DNA from: Mayamaea pseudoterrestris
Lineage: Eukaryota; Bacillariophyta; Bacillariophyceae; Sellaphorales; Sellaphoraceae
NCBI GenBank assembly: GCA_027923505.1
Contig: BROI01000032.1
Location: forward strand, 62,001-126,000
DNA: 64,000 bases
Direction: 5' to 3'
The notes below the pieces were generated by a model, which ran no database searches, was not told where the DNA came from, and saw nothing but the letters and a program-made list of their open reading frames with translations. Of the stretch, positions 9,630 to 19,613 are shown piece by piece; the first letter of the stretch is position 1, and each line of letters starts with the position of its first letter. The position numbers were made by a program, and so were the translations under genes.

Positions 9630-12555
9630 CTAAACGTCAAAACGCGGATAAAAGCCGCTGGCTGGTTTCGACTTTGGCTTGACATAAGGTCTGCCCGTTG
9701 CATCATTGGACTCTGGAATACTTCTCATCTTGTTGCCTGCACGAGGCTGATAGTCGCCTCGATCCGCTTCAAGCTGCTTCCTTGCCTTGACCATTGACGG
9801 ACTGACAGCATTGCGAAGATCTTTCGTCGCCAAACTGCCAAGTTCAACATCCGGCTTGCCTTCGACGCGCTCAATTTCGTCCTGCAACTCTGCAGCCGTC
9901 TCCATAAAGGTATGAATGTCGACAATCTCGCGACCCAGCGGATCCTTGATTCGCTTCTTTCCCTTCGACTTTGGCTTTTTCACCGGCGCCTGTCTCCACA
10001 AAAATGGCCATCCAAGAATGTAGGGATTGAAGATAATGGGGACGACAAAACACATGAGCGCCAGCAACATTGCCGGCCCAGCAAAGAGACCGGGTCCGAG
10101 GAGCGGCGTCGGCAACACGGCGGGGTCCCATTGTGCCTCCTGCAAGACAGTTGCGTAGGCGAGGCCGGCAATGATTAAAGCAAGCATCCAGCTGCCAGTG
10201 TTGAACTTGATCGTCTCCCACAGTGCGACACATCGAGTAATCGTAATGGAGTCCTTGTTCGTTGCACCAACAATTCCCGGGCGCGACAACAAATGGTCCA
10301 TGGATCCCAAAAAGTAAAATGTCAATGTTGCCACCGAATAAAACATGAACTGAAAGAACATGCAGTAACGAATCATGACAAAGATGAGGTATCCCGGACC
10401 AAAGTACTTCTTGCGATACTCAGGAAACAAGAGCTTATTATTGATGTAATGCATTCGGAGGATTGAGACGATAAACGTGAAGTACCCCAAAACGTAGTAG
10501 ATCACCCAGTTGAGAATGATAACGCTGGCAGGCGAAAATGCATATAGACTTTTCACCTCTTCAAAATCGATCAGACGAGTCACCGCGGCAGCCGTAAAGA
10601 CAATTAGGTAGGCTCCACCACTCGTGTACGAGCAAAGGTAAGCCGTCAGAAAAATCTTGTAGTATGACGGAATATCGCACGAGAGAAATGTGCGGAACAG
10701 CGGAGTGAATATGCCATGACCCAACATATCCGAGAATTGGTTAAAGACAAGCTCATGGGCACCGAGAGCAAACTTTCGATGGCGACCAGCTTCCTCGTCA
10801 AACGTTCGCGTAATTCCTTCCTCAAACTCAGTATCCGGATACGCGCAGTACCGTCCATTGAACCCAAGGTTGTACAAGTGTATCATGAGTTCAAAATCTT
10901 CAGAAACATGCGACTCGCTCCAATACTCTGTGCGATTTTCCGCCTGCAAATTGCTAAAGCCAACTTGATCAACCGGCAGAAACGGCAATCCGATATTCTG
11001 TAACCAGCGCTGCGCCTTGCGCAAAGTGCGCATGCGCCCGCACTGCTTCACCGCCTCTGTACGCAAAAAGATCGAGTGACCCACGAGCGGTGGGTGACAT
11101 CCGAGAATACTACTCAGCAAAAAATGACCTTGATACAGAGCGTCCGTGTATACTGCTAGCATTTTCGTAAAGTACTGCTCATTGCGCTGATCGGACATGG
11201 TTTTCGTAGCATGCTGGGTAAATCCAAGGTTCTTGTCGTTTAAAAACTCAGGAACAGTCTTGAGAATAATAGTCTCCGCCATTCGAGCATCTGCGTCATT
11301 AACGCAGATAAGGTGTCCCAACTGAATATCGTTTCCAAACATGACGTAACGCGATCCATCCTCATTGTGACTCTCCTGCATGAGTGCCTGGTCGAAGGAC
11401 ATGCCCGCGTCGGGGTCTTTGGCCAACTGCCACGCACCAAGTGCCAGCCGCAAGTGACTGTTCAAGTTGGATGCCTTCTTGAACTTGCCGCGACGATCGA
11501 CCGTTGAGCGTGCAACAAATCCAATGCGAAAATGGTAGTAAAAAACCATGCGATGAAAAACTTCGTAGACATTCTTGCTGCGCAATCCCTTCAAATGGCG
11601 ACGACTTGCTCGAGGAACTCGCTTGAGCAGCTGCGACAGCTTCATCTGTCGGCCCTGTGTCTCGCAAATATTCTGTGAACATGAAATTATAAGTTGAGTT
11701 TGATAATTCGAAAGAAAGTGCACAAACTGTCAATTCTATATTTCCAAAACATACCTTCCATAGCATTTCCGCCGCTGGAAAATTATCGCGCAGCATGGCC
11801 ATCATTCCATCGTCGCAAATAACAATATTAACTCTCGAACCAGTCTCCCTGACATAGTGATCCCTCGCCGCCATGCACGAGTTGAGCGTCGGCATCAAAA
11901 CTTCCTTGAGCGACTCCTTGTAAACTGGAATCTGAATGGTAACGTCAAGCCATTGCGCATTCGGAAGTTTCGTTTCCGGAATGATACTACAGTACTTGGT
12001 GTTCGTCTTAAAGGCCTTGGCTGGAATAAAGCACTTCATGATAGAGCCGATAATGAAATAGGAGTTCCAAAAGAGACCAAAGAATGAAAGCAAGGCGAGA
12101 ATGACTTCCACGACAATGCGGCCAGCCGAGTTGTAGTACCAAATGGCCGAAAACACCAAGTACACAATCCAACCAAGCGTCAAAAAGCACGCCATGGTAC
12201 TCGCGTACTTGGCAATTGCCAAAGGCTCCGCCGGACGATTACTCGGAATATTCATAGGCTTGGAGAATGGACTACCCGGAATCAGCGAAGCGTCTTGGTC
12301 CAGCAGTCGCTTGTGCGGATTGTTAAAGTATCGGGGACCCGTGGGAATGTCATCCTCGTCTCTCGTGTGGCCAATATGCGAAAAGAGCGAATCATCGTCA
12401 TCGTAAATGGCCTCATCGTCGTCTTCAAAGAGAGCGTCAAGGTCAACGGGTCCAGTGCCGCGGCCGTTTGCTTGCTTGGAAGGCTTCATGCTGCTTGGGT
12501 TGTTGTTGTACGTCATTTCAACAGCGTCTGATGCGTGATGAGGCTTGCGCGACAT
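9630..12555 (-). CDS. family-2 membrane glycosyltransferase (processive type)
   Basis: Two exons on the minus strand: 12555-11755 and 11672-9630. The intron 11673-11754 (82 nt) has a GTATGT donor and a TTCACAG acceptor in phase 0, giving 947 residues. An acidic disordered N-terminus precedes two membrane helices (about 115-170). The GT-A domain then shows VTIQIPVYKES, VICDDGM, NDADARM (about 388; the DxD metal site), SEDFEL (about 525; the TED-like catalytic base) and RHRKF in place of the QxxRW acceptor motif. Several membrane helices and a basic tail follow. This layout matches cellulose/chitin/hyaluronan synthase-like GT2 enzymes that polymerise and export beta-glycans. The product is not deducible; a cell-wall polysaccharide or mannan is plausible. 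Confidence 0.8.
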
Positions 12556-13225
12556 GCCTGTAGATTAAAGAGGCTGAAGAGTGGTTTCAGATGCAAAGGC
12601 TCTATCTATAACAACTTTTGCAAGCGTGCGCCGGAAACGGAAAGATGGACCGACGAACAAGCGCGCTTTCAAGTCGTTTCAAGGCAATGCTCTTTCGCTC
12701 CGAATGTTTGTGTGCGTGCAGATTCAACCGATCGATTTCGAAACGCAAGCACTGCGTTGCCGGTTAGAAACAACATGTGCCTCCTACCGCGACTCGAACG
12801 AGGCTTAAGTAGAGTTTGCCTCGACTGCCTCCGCGGGACGTCAACGCGCGCAAGCCGATCCTTCCTGATCGTCCCACAACGTCACTTCTTTTCATCGACT
12901 GCGCCGCGGTCTTGGAAGATAGCTAAAGTACTGAAACGGACATGTCTCTTACAACTTATAGTGCAACGCCAAGAGGGGATCAATTCATCAACAGCGAAGA
13001 TAGGTCGTGAATCGTTAAAGATGAGCGGGCTAAAGAAGTTTTGTAAATTTCCGGCAGAACTTCAAACTCTCCTCCATGCTTAAACCCTTTGCCAATATTC
13101 ATTGCATTTCTGAACCACAACTTAGTTCTACCTCATGAAGGACTATATTGGTAAATAAGAAGGTACAATTAAAGTACTAATATGCTTCAAACTTATACCA
13201 CAGGCTCCACCGTGACCATTTACTG
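12556..13225. other. intergenic, promoter of the GT2 gene
   Basis: 670 bp between the GT2 start and the stop of the next minus-strand gene. On the plus strand a 102-codon frame from the ATG at 12775 to 13083 begins with a basic, mitochondrial-presequence-like stretch containing QRHFFSSTAP, but it ends soon afterwards and matches nothing I know. I treat it as unproven. Confidence 0.4.
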
Positions 13226-14023
13226 TTAGTATAATAAACCCCTTGAATCATGCTGACTGTCCGTATGCTGCGCATTGGCATAATCCCGAAGCGCCAAAAG
13301 CAGCTTCTCAAAGTTGGCCAAGACAACGTGTCGCATCAACGTGGCATTCTTGGCGAGCATAACGTTGCAGTACGAAACGTAATCGGGGTCTTCTGGAGTC
13401 GTGGCATAGTAATTGTGTTTGACTTCCGTCTTGTCGTCGTCACCCAGCTTGGTCGTGACCGTTTTTGTAGTGATTAAGGTCACGACGGGAGCCAAGACAT
13501 CATTGAGTCGAGGACTGACGCGAGCTGCAATCTGTTCCTGCGAGCGAACAAGTTCATTGGAAAGCATGGAGAGATTTTGATCCGCCGCACCACTTCGATC
13601 CGTTCCCCAAACGTAGGTTGCTGGTGCGATGCATGCCAAGAGTAAATGAAACTCTTCCAGAATGGTTTGAAGTGCCGTCGCCCATGCTTTGATTGCAGTT
13701 CGGTCGTAATGAATCGTTTCGCCATTGGAATCAGTGGAAGCGAGAGTGGTCAGCGCACTGACGACTGGCGGAGAGTCAGTCGTCGTCGAGCTCTCTACCT
13801 TCACGTCGCCTTCACTGAGCAAGAATCCAGACTCTGGTATGGGAGGAAGCGTGCGACATAATTCTGCAATGCGATTGTAGACGTCCTGAAGGCTGAGTGG
13901 AGCATAGTCCGAGTTGGCAGCATGCTCGAGCGGACTAATCTTGGTCGAGAGTTTCAAGCTCTTTGCCGGAGGAGCGGCTGCTGATGAAGGTTTGCGCTTC
14001 TTGGACGAGGCAGCAGACGACAT
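13226..14023 (-). CDS. conserved-looking hypothetical protein, likely nuclear
   Basis: 265 residues from the ATG at 14023 (MSSAASSKKRKPSS) to a TAA at 13226. The frame continues upstream of 14023 only through non-ATG codons. The N-terminus has a KKRKP nuclear-localisation-like cluster. The rest is mostly alpha-helical, with a Thr-rich strand (VTLITTKTVTTKLG) and a helical end (NFEKLLLALRDYA). I recognise no domain. A subunit of a nuclear complex is a guess from the basic leader alone. Its start lies 216 bp from the divergent VAP gene, so they may share a promoter. Confidence 0.6.
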   Translation of the reverse strand: MSSAASSKKRKPSSAAAPPAKSLKLSTKISPLEHAANSDYAPLSLQDVYNRIAELCRTLPPIPESGFLLSEGDVKVESSTTTDSPPVVSALTTLASTDSNGETIHYDRTAIKAWATALQTILEEFHLLLACIAPATYVWGTDRSGAADQNLSMLSNELVRSQEQIAARVSPRLNDVLAPVVTLITTKTVTTKLGDDDKTEVKHNYYATTPEDPDYVSYCNVMLAKNATLMRHVVLANFEKLLLALRDYANAQHTDSQHDSRGLLY

Positions 14024-14239
14024 GGCGCAGTTTGGTGGAGTAAATAAAGCAGACTGATGGATCAACTAAAGATCTTTTGCGTCATCGTCCTTGCAGTGGA
14101 ATTCATTGGATGTGCGCGGCGCTGCCGGCCCGCGCGCGCCGCACCGTTAATCCGGGTGTCTTTCCATTCGCCGCGTCGCAGCTCGTCGCTGCACAATGGA
14201 ACCCACTGCTTTCTCTGTCATACTCTTTTTGGCTTCACC
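14024..14239. promoter_or_regulatory. short divergent promoter region, 216 bp
   Basis: The whole space between two divergent start codons (hypothetical minus, VAP plus). It includes a GC-rich core near 14115-14145 (cggcccgcgcgcgccg). A shared bidirectional promoter is inferred from the spacing only. Confidence 0.4.
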
Positions 14240-15268
14240 ATGGCAGCTTCTGCACCGACTTTGGAGATTGATCCCGCCTCGGAGCTGGAGTTTGTTCTCA
14301 GCCCAAATGAGACTACGTCTACTGCAATTTTGATTTTGCGTCATGCAGGCGGCATGGGCTCCATGGCATTCAAGGTTAGTTGAAGCGAATGCTGCTGTAC
14401 GACGCTCGCGAAGTCGTACTTGATTCATTTTCGTAATTGTCTCACGCTTGATTCGACATTTTTTTATTTGCAGGTCAAGACGACGCAGCCTCGCCGCTAC
14501 CTTGTCCGCCCAAACCAAGGATTAATTGCTCCAGGAGGCTCGGAGGAAGTCCAGATTATGCTCGTCGAGAAGGACAAGCAGGCCCTTCTCCAGAGCTTTG
14601 AACGTCTCGGACAGACTGCCCTCGATCACTGCAAGGACAAGTTCCTCGTCCAGAGCTGCGGAGTCAGCAATGACTTTGAGACGGAGTATAATGATGCTTG
14701 CGGAAAGGACGCTGCCATGGGATACGACAAGCTCAGCTCCATGTGGGCGACTGTCACGAGCGAAACTGGCGCCGTCGTGGCGAACAAGAAGCTCCACGTT
14801 CGCCATGTAGCTCAGGGCGGAAGCAAGACTGCTGGTAGTTCCCCGGCACTTGCTACTCCCAAGGAGCCTTCCAAGCCAATTGACGAAATGAATCAAGAAG
14901 AACTCAAATTGGAACTTCAGAATTTGCGTCGAAAGTATGATGAGCTTGTTGCCTTTTCGGTGAACTTGACGGCCGAGCGCGACCTTATTAACAATGCACT
15001 AGAACAGACCAAGCGCGAGTATGATCGAGAGGTAAAGAAGTCGGCGGCGCAGCGAAACTCTTTTAGTTTGGCTGGCAATCATGGTGGAGTGGGAGCGACT
15101 GCGGCTGCTGGGTACAGTACCTTCATGTTGTGTTTCATTGGTTTCCTCATGCTTGTCTTGGGAGCACGATACTCGAATGGATTGAAGATGGTGCCGATTT
15201 TTAAAAAGTTGTTGGGCGCTAGCGCCGTCGGGGTCGAGAACACCGAGGGCATAGCTGACGAGTTGTAA
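14240..15268 (+). CDS. VAP: VAP-family ER contact protein (MSP domain, tail-anchored)
   Basis: Exons 14240-14374 and 14474-15268; the 99-nt intron has GTTAGT and TTTGCAG ends and keeps the frame, giving 309 residues. The N-terminal 120 residues form a major-sperm-protein domain, split by the intron just before the signature VKTTQPRRYLVRPNQG, which is the FFAT-peptide-binding face in VAPs. A coiled coil (about 195-250, ELKLELQNLRRKYDEL) leads to a C-terminal membrane helix (FMLCFIGFLMLVLGA, about 270-290). VAPs tether the ER to other membranes and recruit lipid-transfer proteins carrying FFAT motifs. A tail of about 25 residues after the helix is longer than usual for VAPs. Confidence 0.9.
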
Positions 15269-15663
15269 GCATGAGCCGGGGGTCGATGCAACGAGCCTTT
15301 GTCGCTGGCAAACAATGCTTTATTCCTGCAGAAGACACGTTTCGTTACACCATGTTACACCATCTTTATCAATATTCTATATCCGTTTAATTCTGCGTTT
15401 CAAAGTTCTTGATTATGTAGATGCTGTAGCACGTAAGTGCTCTATACCGGTCGAGGACAAGCCGGAAGTAATTTTGGGATCAATAAAGTAATCGTATTTA
15501 AATGTCGTTACAGTACGTATATACAAACCAGATAAAACTAGCAGATATGTAACAGAAAATCATGTACATTGCCTCCATGTCCTTGGTGATTTGAATGATA
15601 TTGAGAGCTGGAGAGCAACGAGCGACAAGCGAAAGTATCGCTCCGTTCCAAACCAAGTCAGAA
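15269..15663. other. convergent intergenic, 395 bp
   Basis: AT-rich 3' flanks of the VAP and YrdC-like genes. No gene or repeat is seen. Confidence 0.5.
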
Positions 15664-16802
15664 TCACTCCGCTTCGACCGAGCTCAAGCCATCCATGACA
15701 ACCGTCCACTTGTGAAGAACAGCTTGTAATATTTGGTCTTGAACCGTGGTCGACCCAGGCATTTTTCCGTGAAGCGTTTGCTGCAACAGTTTCAAATGAC
15801 TCTTGCAGGACACTTGAATTGTTCGCTTCGACATGTCGACAGTCACTCGACTTGGCGGCAACTTTCGTTCACATGTTGGTACGTGAAAGAGTTCCTGCGG
15901 CGACTCGCCGTTCAAAATGGCAGTGTGCGTTCCGTGCTGAAGGCAGGCGGAAGCGTCCGTCACGTACGTTGTAGCAGCGGACACTGACTGCGACCCTGTC
16001 CAATGAACCATTGATTTTCCGACCAAAACAGACTTTGTTGTGTCTGTCGATGTTGCATTTTGGTTTTGGTACTGCTGCAGGGACTTGACAGCCAGTGGAT
16101 GACATGGAGATCGAAGCTGAATGTAAACTTGCTTTTCGGAGAAACTCTCTTCGGTCGAATCGTTTTCATTCAATGTCAGAGCAAGTGCTATTAGTACTGG
16201 CCCTGGCCAAAGCTTTGTCGCCAGTCGCTTGGTGACTTCAAAAGTCTCGTTAAAGGCAGCAATCGCCTTGACTTGACCGTCCTTTCGAAAGGCATATTGA
16301 CGTGTTGGAAAGAGCGATTGGTTCGCTTCGAAAAGATCTTTGAGTGAATGTTCCGTGACGTATACATGAGGCTGCTGCTCATGCTTCGACAGAGTCGAAG
16401 TTGTGAACGGCACTTTGGTCATGAGGGAAACACTCTCGTAGGTGCATTCCGTCGGAATGGCGACCGTTTGGCCGATGACCAAGCGACGGGCGATCTCCCG
16501 CACCCCAATCACCGTCGGCTCAACGAGCATGACGGAAGATGATCGTCGAATCATTTTGGATGGTCTAGTCTGTAACGGAAAGCGAAAGACAGTGTACGTG
16601 AGACACAATCGACAGTCGACACCAAATCATTTAATCATCCATTAGCAAAATACATTTCACTCACCGCTTGCGATCGAAGCGCGATGCGTCTCTTGCGCGC
16701 CTCTGCCGCTGCTAGTCGGTGCGACTCCTGCTGCTTTTGGGCAAGGTTCTCTGCTCCCGACCATTCGGGTTGCAGTGAGGACATTGTTGGTGTTGTCATC
16801 AT
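15664..16802 (-). CDS. YrdC/Sua5-like domain protein, probably degenerate
   Basis: Two exons on the minus strand: 16802-16665 (46 codons from ATG ATG) and 16569-15664. The intron 16570-16664 (95 nt) has a GTGAGT donor and a TTACAG acceptor in phase 0, giving 347 residues. An in-frame TGA precedes the first ATG. Exon 2 follows the fold of threonylcarbamoyl-AMP synthase: AIPTECTYESV (family PTETVYGL), LWPGPVLIAL (family WPGPLTLVL) and LRSPCHPLAV (family RxPxHP). The K/R-rich ATP motif and the SAN motif of active YrdC/Sua5 are not recognisable. The fold assignment is reasonable. Catalysis of the t6A tRNA modification is doubtful, and a binding-only role is possible. Confidence 0.6.
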
Positions 16803-17756
16803 GGTGTCGATTGCTTGTTGCGCTGCTTGCTTTTCGCTTCACTCAGCTTGCTTTTCTTGTTCGATTGTCACGCAAGGTTGCCAACGGGTCGCGGCGTTTT
16901 CATTGGGCAATTCGCCGCATCATCGTTTCGATATATCTTTGGTGACTGGCTGCGAGGTCGGCTAAAGATCTCGCACAGTGATACGCATCCGAACGTTTCT
17001 TACATGTGAGTTCTGTTAATTTCGAAAGTACGCAAGAACCATCTGCGACGCGCTTATCGACGCGGCGTTACTTCAAGTGCGTGTTCGCTTTCTGATTTAA
17101 GCTCAATAGGGGCGATTGCGAAACAGCAGGCAAGGCTACGACTATTACAAGATGTTGTATTGTAAGGGTAGCTACTGTAACTACAGAAGTTTACTTCCTT
17201 CAGGCGCCGCAAAAGTGAAGCTATAAGTGGTAGTGTATGCTACCCTTTTCAACTAACATTAGGTCGTAGTTCACGGGCTGCAAACGCAAGACATCCTCCT
17301 TCCTACTGTATTCTCCAGTGTGATGAGAAGTGCGGACAAACTATGCTATTGAACTTCTCATTGACAATCTGACAAGCAACACTTAACTCACAGGATCGCG
17401 TGCCAGAACGTTGAGATGGAACGCTGACGCAGCGATGATGAGCTGGCGACGCTTTCGTGACGCCATTGAGTCGATGTCAAGGTGGGTGTCACGCTGCCCA
17501 GCATCGTCCCTCCGGTAGTAGCAGATTGGACAATCGGATAGCTAATCTGGACATTACATATCATTACTGTAGCAGTAAGCAGCAATACAAGCCCCAGAGG
17601 CCGACAGCTACAATGAACTATGACCACAGGGGCTTGGAACAAGGCAAGTTTTTTGGTATAAAAAACATTCAAAATCTTACTGACTCTTGCGCCTACGGTG
17701 TACAACACAAGATTGCAGTGCTCGTCTCACTCATTCATTCGTCGCATCACCGCTCC
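16803..17756. other. intergenic, 954 bp, no gene recognised
   Basis: Holds the promoter of the YrdC-like gene and the 3' flank of the RING gene. Short open frames near 17388-17708 on both strands have no codon pattern or motif I trust. No repeat was noticed. Confidence 0.4.
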
Positions 17757-19385
17757 TCACATATTTAGGTCAATCACAGGCGGGAAACCAGTGTGCACTG
17801 CTGCGAGAATGTGGCGCACGTCATTGACCGTTGTTCGCGCTGAACCGCCTTGTTCCAACAGGCGTTTCGGCAGTGAAATTGACGACTCCTTCCCAAGATG
17901 TTCAATGGCTTTGTCCAATGCTGCGTTTATATAAACCAGGCTCTCCCCATACCTCGACATTTCCTCTGGCATGCTCATGACATGTGGTCCCCGACTATGT
18001 ACTTCTCCCGACAGGATGCATGTAAATTCTCGGTCAAATTCAATGCGATATGTCCACTCGGCGCTTCCCTGCCAAGTTGTTCCATAATCTTGCTGCCACG
18101 TGATGCTCCCCCGAAATGACGTGCCGTTCACTTGAATGTTACGGAATGGAACTCGACATGGAATTGGCGCGCCATTGTCGAGTGGTGGCCAATCCGCCGC
18201 TGCAGGGTGCTCATATGAAATGTAGACGCCGTCGCCAGGGGAAATGAAATGGTACGATGCGAGCCCAACCGTAAAGTTCTGGCAAAATACATTGCCCCAA
18301 ACCGAGTCACTCTTGTAGGTTGGCGGTTCGCGTAGTTCATTGCTTATGCGTCGATAGAGCAGCCCCCTCCCAATGTAGACAACGACATTAGGCACCTCGG
18401 AAACGTCCACGGTTTTTCGCACCCACCGTCTGTGCGGGAGCTGATGATAGTCGATAAAATTCCATACGATAAATTCTCCAACGTTCGGTCCCATCGGCTT
18501 TCCGGTCCAATCAAACGAGGAGCGAAACAATGGTTCGCCATTTGCATCAATGCATTCAATCGCGTTTTCTTCTCGATACATTTTCAGCAAGAAATCTGGC
18601 GTACCATCATCAAAGCTGGCAACCATGCCTTTGACCACGACAATTACCGATCTAGTAGTCCCTATACTTTCCCAAAGACCATCAAGAGGATAGTGTCTCC
18701 GAAAATGTTCAGGACTATTGAATCGCGCTGGAACGTGATGGTACATTCCTGATCGAATGTACGAATAGTCGGCACTAAAGCTCAAGTAGATATTGGTTTT
18801 TTCGTACTGATACCCAGATGGATATACCATGTGACCAGCCAGTGTTCGTGATGAAGCATGGAAATGAGCAGCTTGTACCGGCAAAGTCATCTTCAGGTGG
18901 CTTTCTGGTAAACCTCTCTCGTCACCTTGCGAAAGGTCATAGTAAATAGCCTCCCTTTCAATGCCATTTCCTTTTCCATCGTCGACGCCTTTTCCGAAGC
19001 ACCAATTCCCGCATCCGCGATCCATTCCATCCTCGGGTTTGCTGAATACAGCATTGACAAGGTCATTTGGAAGCGGAAAGGCCGAGACCTTCTTAAAGGG
19101 CACTTCCTTCGTCTCGCAATCAACTAAGTCGAAAAGATATACTTTCGCTCGACAGATTGAGCATAATCCAAGGGTGGGAACGCCAATAAGGTCTCTTGAA
19201 TGCTGATTTGAGGGAGTAACATGCATGGGACGACTGTGCTTCAAAAGACTTTGCTCGAAGCAAGATCGACATGCAGCATGGCCACAGGGAGGCGCTAGAA
19301 GGCGTTTTTGCGGATCATTTTGCCCATTACATTCTTCGAGACAAATGGGACAGCTTTCAGCTTGACTAGAATTTGCTTCACTCAT
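17757..19385 (-). CDS. RING-finger protein, putative E3 ubiquitin ligase
   Basis: 542 residues, single exon, ATG at 19385. Residues 12-80 hold a C3HC4-type RING: CPICLEEC, then CGHAACRSCFEQS, then LCSICRAKV, with a spacer of about 30 residues before the last pair. The remaining 450 residues are rich in Trp, Tyr and Gly, with two beta-rich halves (FIVWNFIDYHQLPHRRW; FRGSITWQQDYGTTWQGS). These may be a repeated sandwich domain that binds ligands or substrates; I cannot name it. RING domains recruit E2 enzymes. The gene is divergent from the PDZ-RGS-DENN gene with 228 bp between start codons. Confidence 0.7.
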   Translation of the reverse strand: MSEANSSQAESCPICLEECNGQNDPQKRLLAPPCGHAACRSCFEQSLLKHSRPMHVTPSNQHSRDLIGVPTLGLCSICRAKVYLFDLVDCETKEVPFKKVSAFPLPNDLVNAVFSKPEDGMDRGCGNWCFGKGVDDGKGNGIEREAIYYDLSQGDERGLPESHLKMTLPVQAAHFHASSRTLAGHMVYPSGYQYEKTNIYLSFSADYSYIRSGMYHHVPARFNSPEHFRRHYPLDGLWESIGTTRSVIVVVKGMVASFDDGTPDFLLKMYREENAIECIDANGEPLFRSSFDWTGKPMGPNVGEFIVWNFIDYHQLPHRRWVRKTVDVSEVPNVVVYIGRGLLYRRISNELREPPTYKSDSVWGNVFCQNFTVGLASYHFISPGDGVYISYEHPAAADWPPLDNGAPIPCRVPFRNIQVNGTSFRGSITWQQDYGTTWQGSAEWTYRIEFDREFTCILSGEVHSRGPHVMSMPEEMSRYGESLVYINAALDKAIEHLGKESSISLPKRLLEQGGSARTTVNDVRHILAAVHTGFPPVIDLNM

Positions 19386-19613
19386 GTTTCAGCGCCGTGA
19401 TTATTGCTTCTTTCGCTCGCTCGTTGCCTTTTTGTATCGCGGCATCGCTGCGCGTCGAGTTCGCAAAGACCATTCGTGTCACAGTGAAAACCACTGCGAT
19501 TAAAAAATGTCACGATGTCGCTTACGTGGGCCTGGTACATTTTCTACGCAGGGATGTGCTTCCTCCAATGACAAACCAACCGTCAGAATCTTCAAAAGCC
19601 GACTGACGTGACC
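19386..19613. promoter_or_regulatory. short divergent promoter region, 228 bp
   Basis: All of the DNA between the RING start codon (minus) and the PDZ-RGS-DENN start codon (plus). A shared promoter is inferred from spacing. Confidence 0.4.

Noticed and set aside
12770-12830. tRNA-like T-arm (ctcgttcgagtcg on the minus strand)
   Set aside because: The T-stem has a mismatch and no matching acceptor or anticodon stems are found at the right distance.
12535-13083. 182-codon plus-strand frame over the GT2 start
   Set aside because: It begins at GTG inside the antisense of the GT2 gene and shows no domain. Only its 3' part (from 12775) has a mitochondrial-like leader, and it ends too soon to be convincing.
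17388-17768. Open frames on both strands upstream of the RING stop
   Set aside because: Short, overlapping and without motif, start context or splice support.
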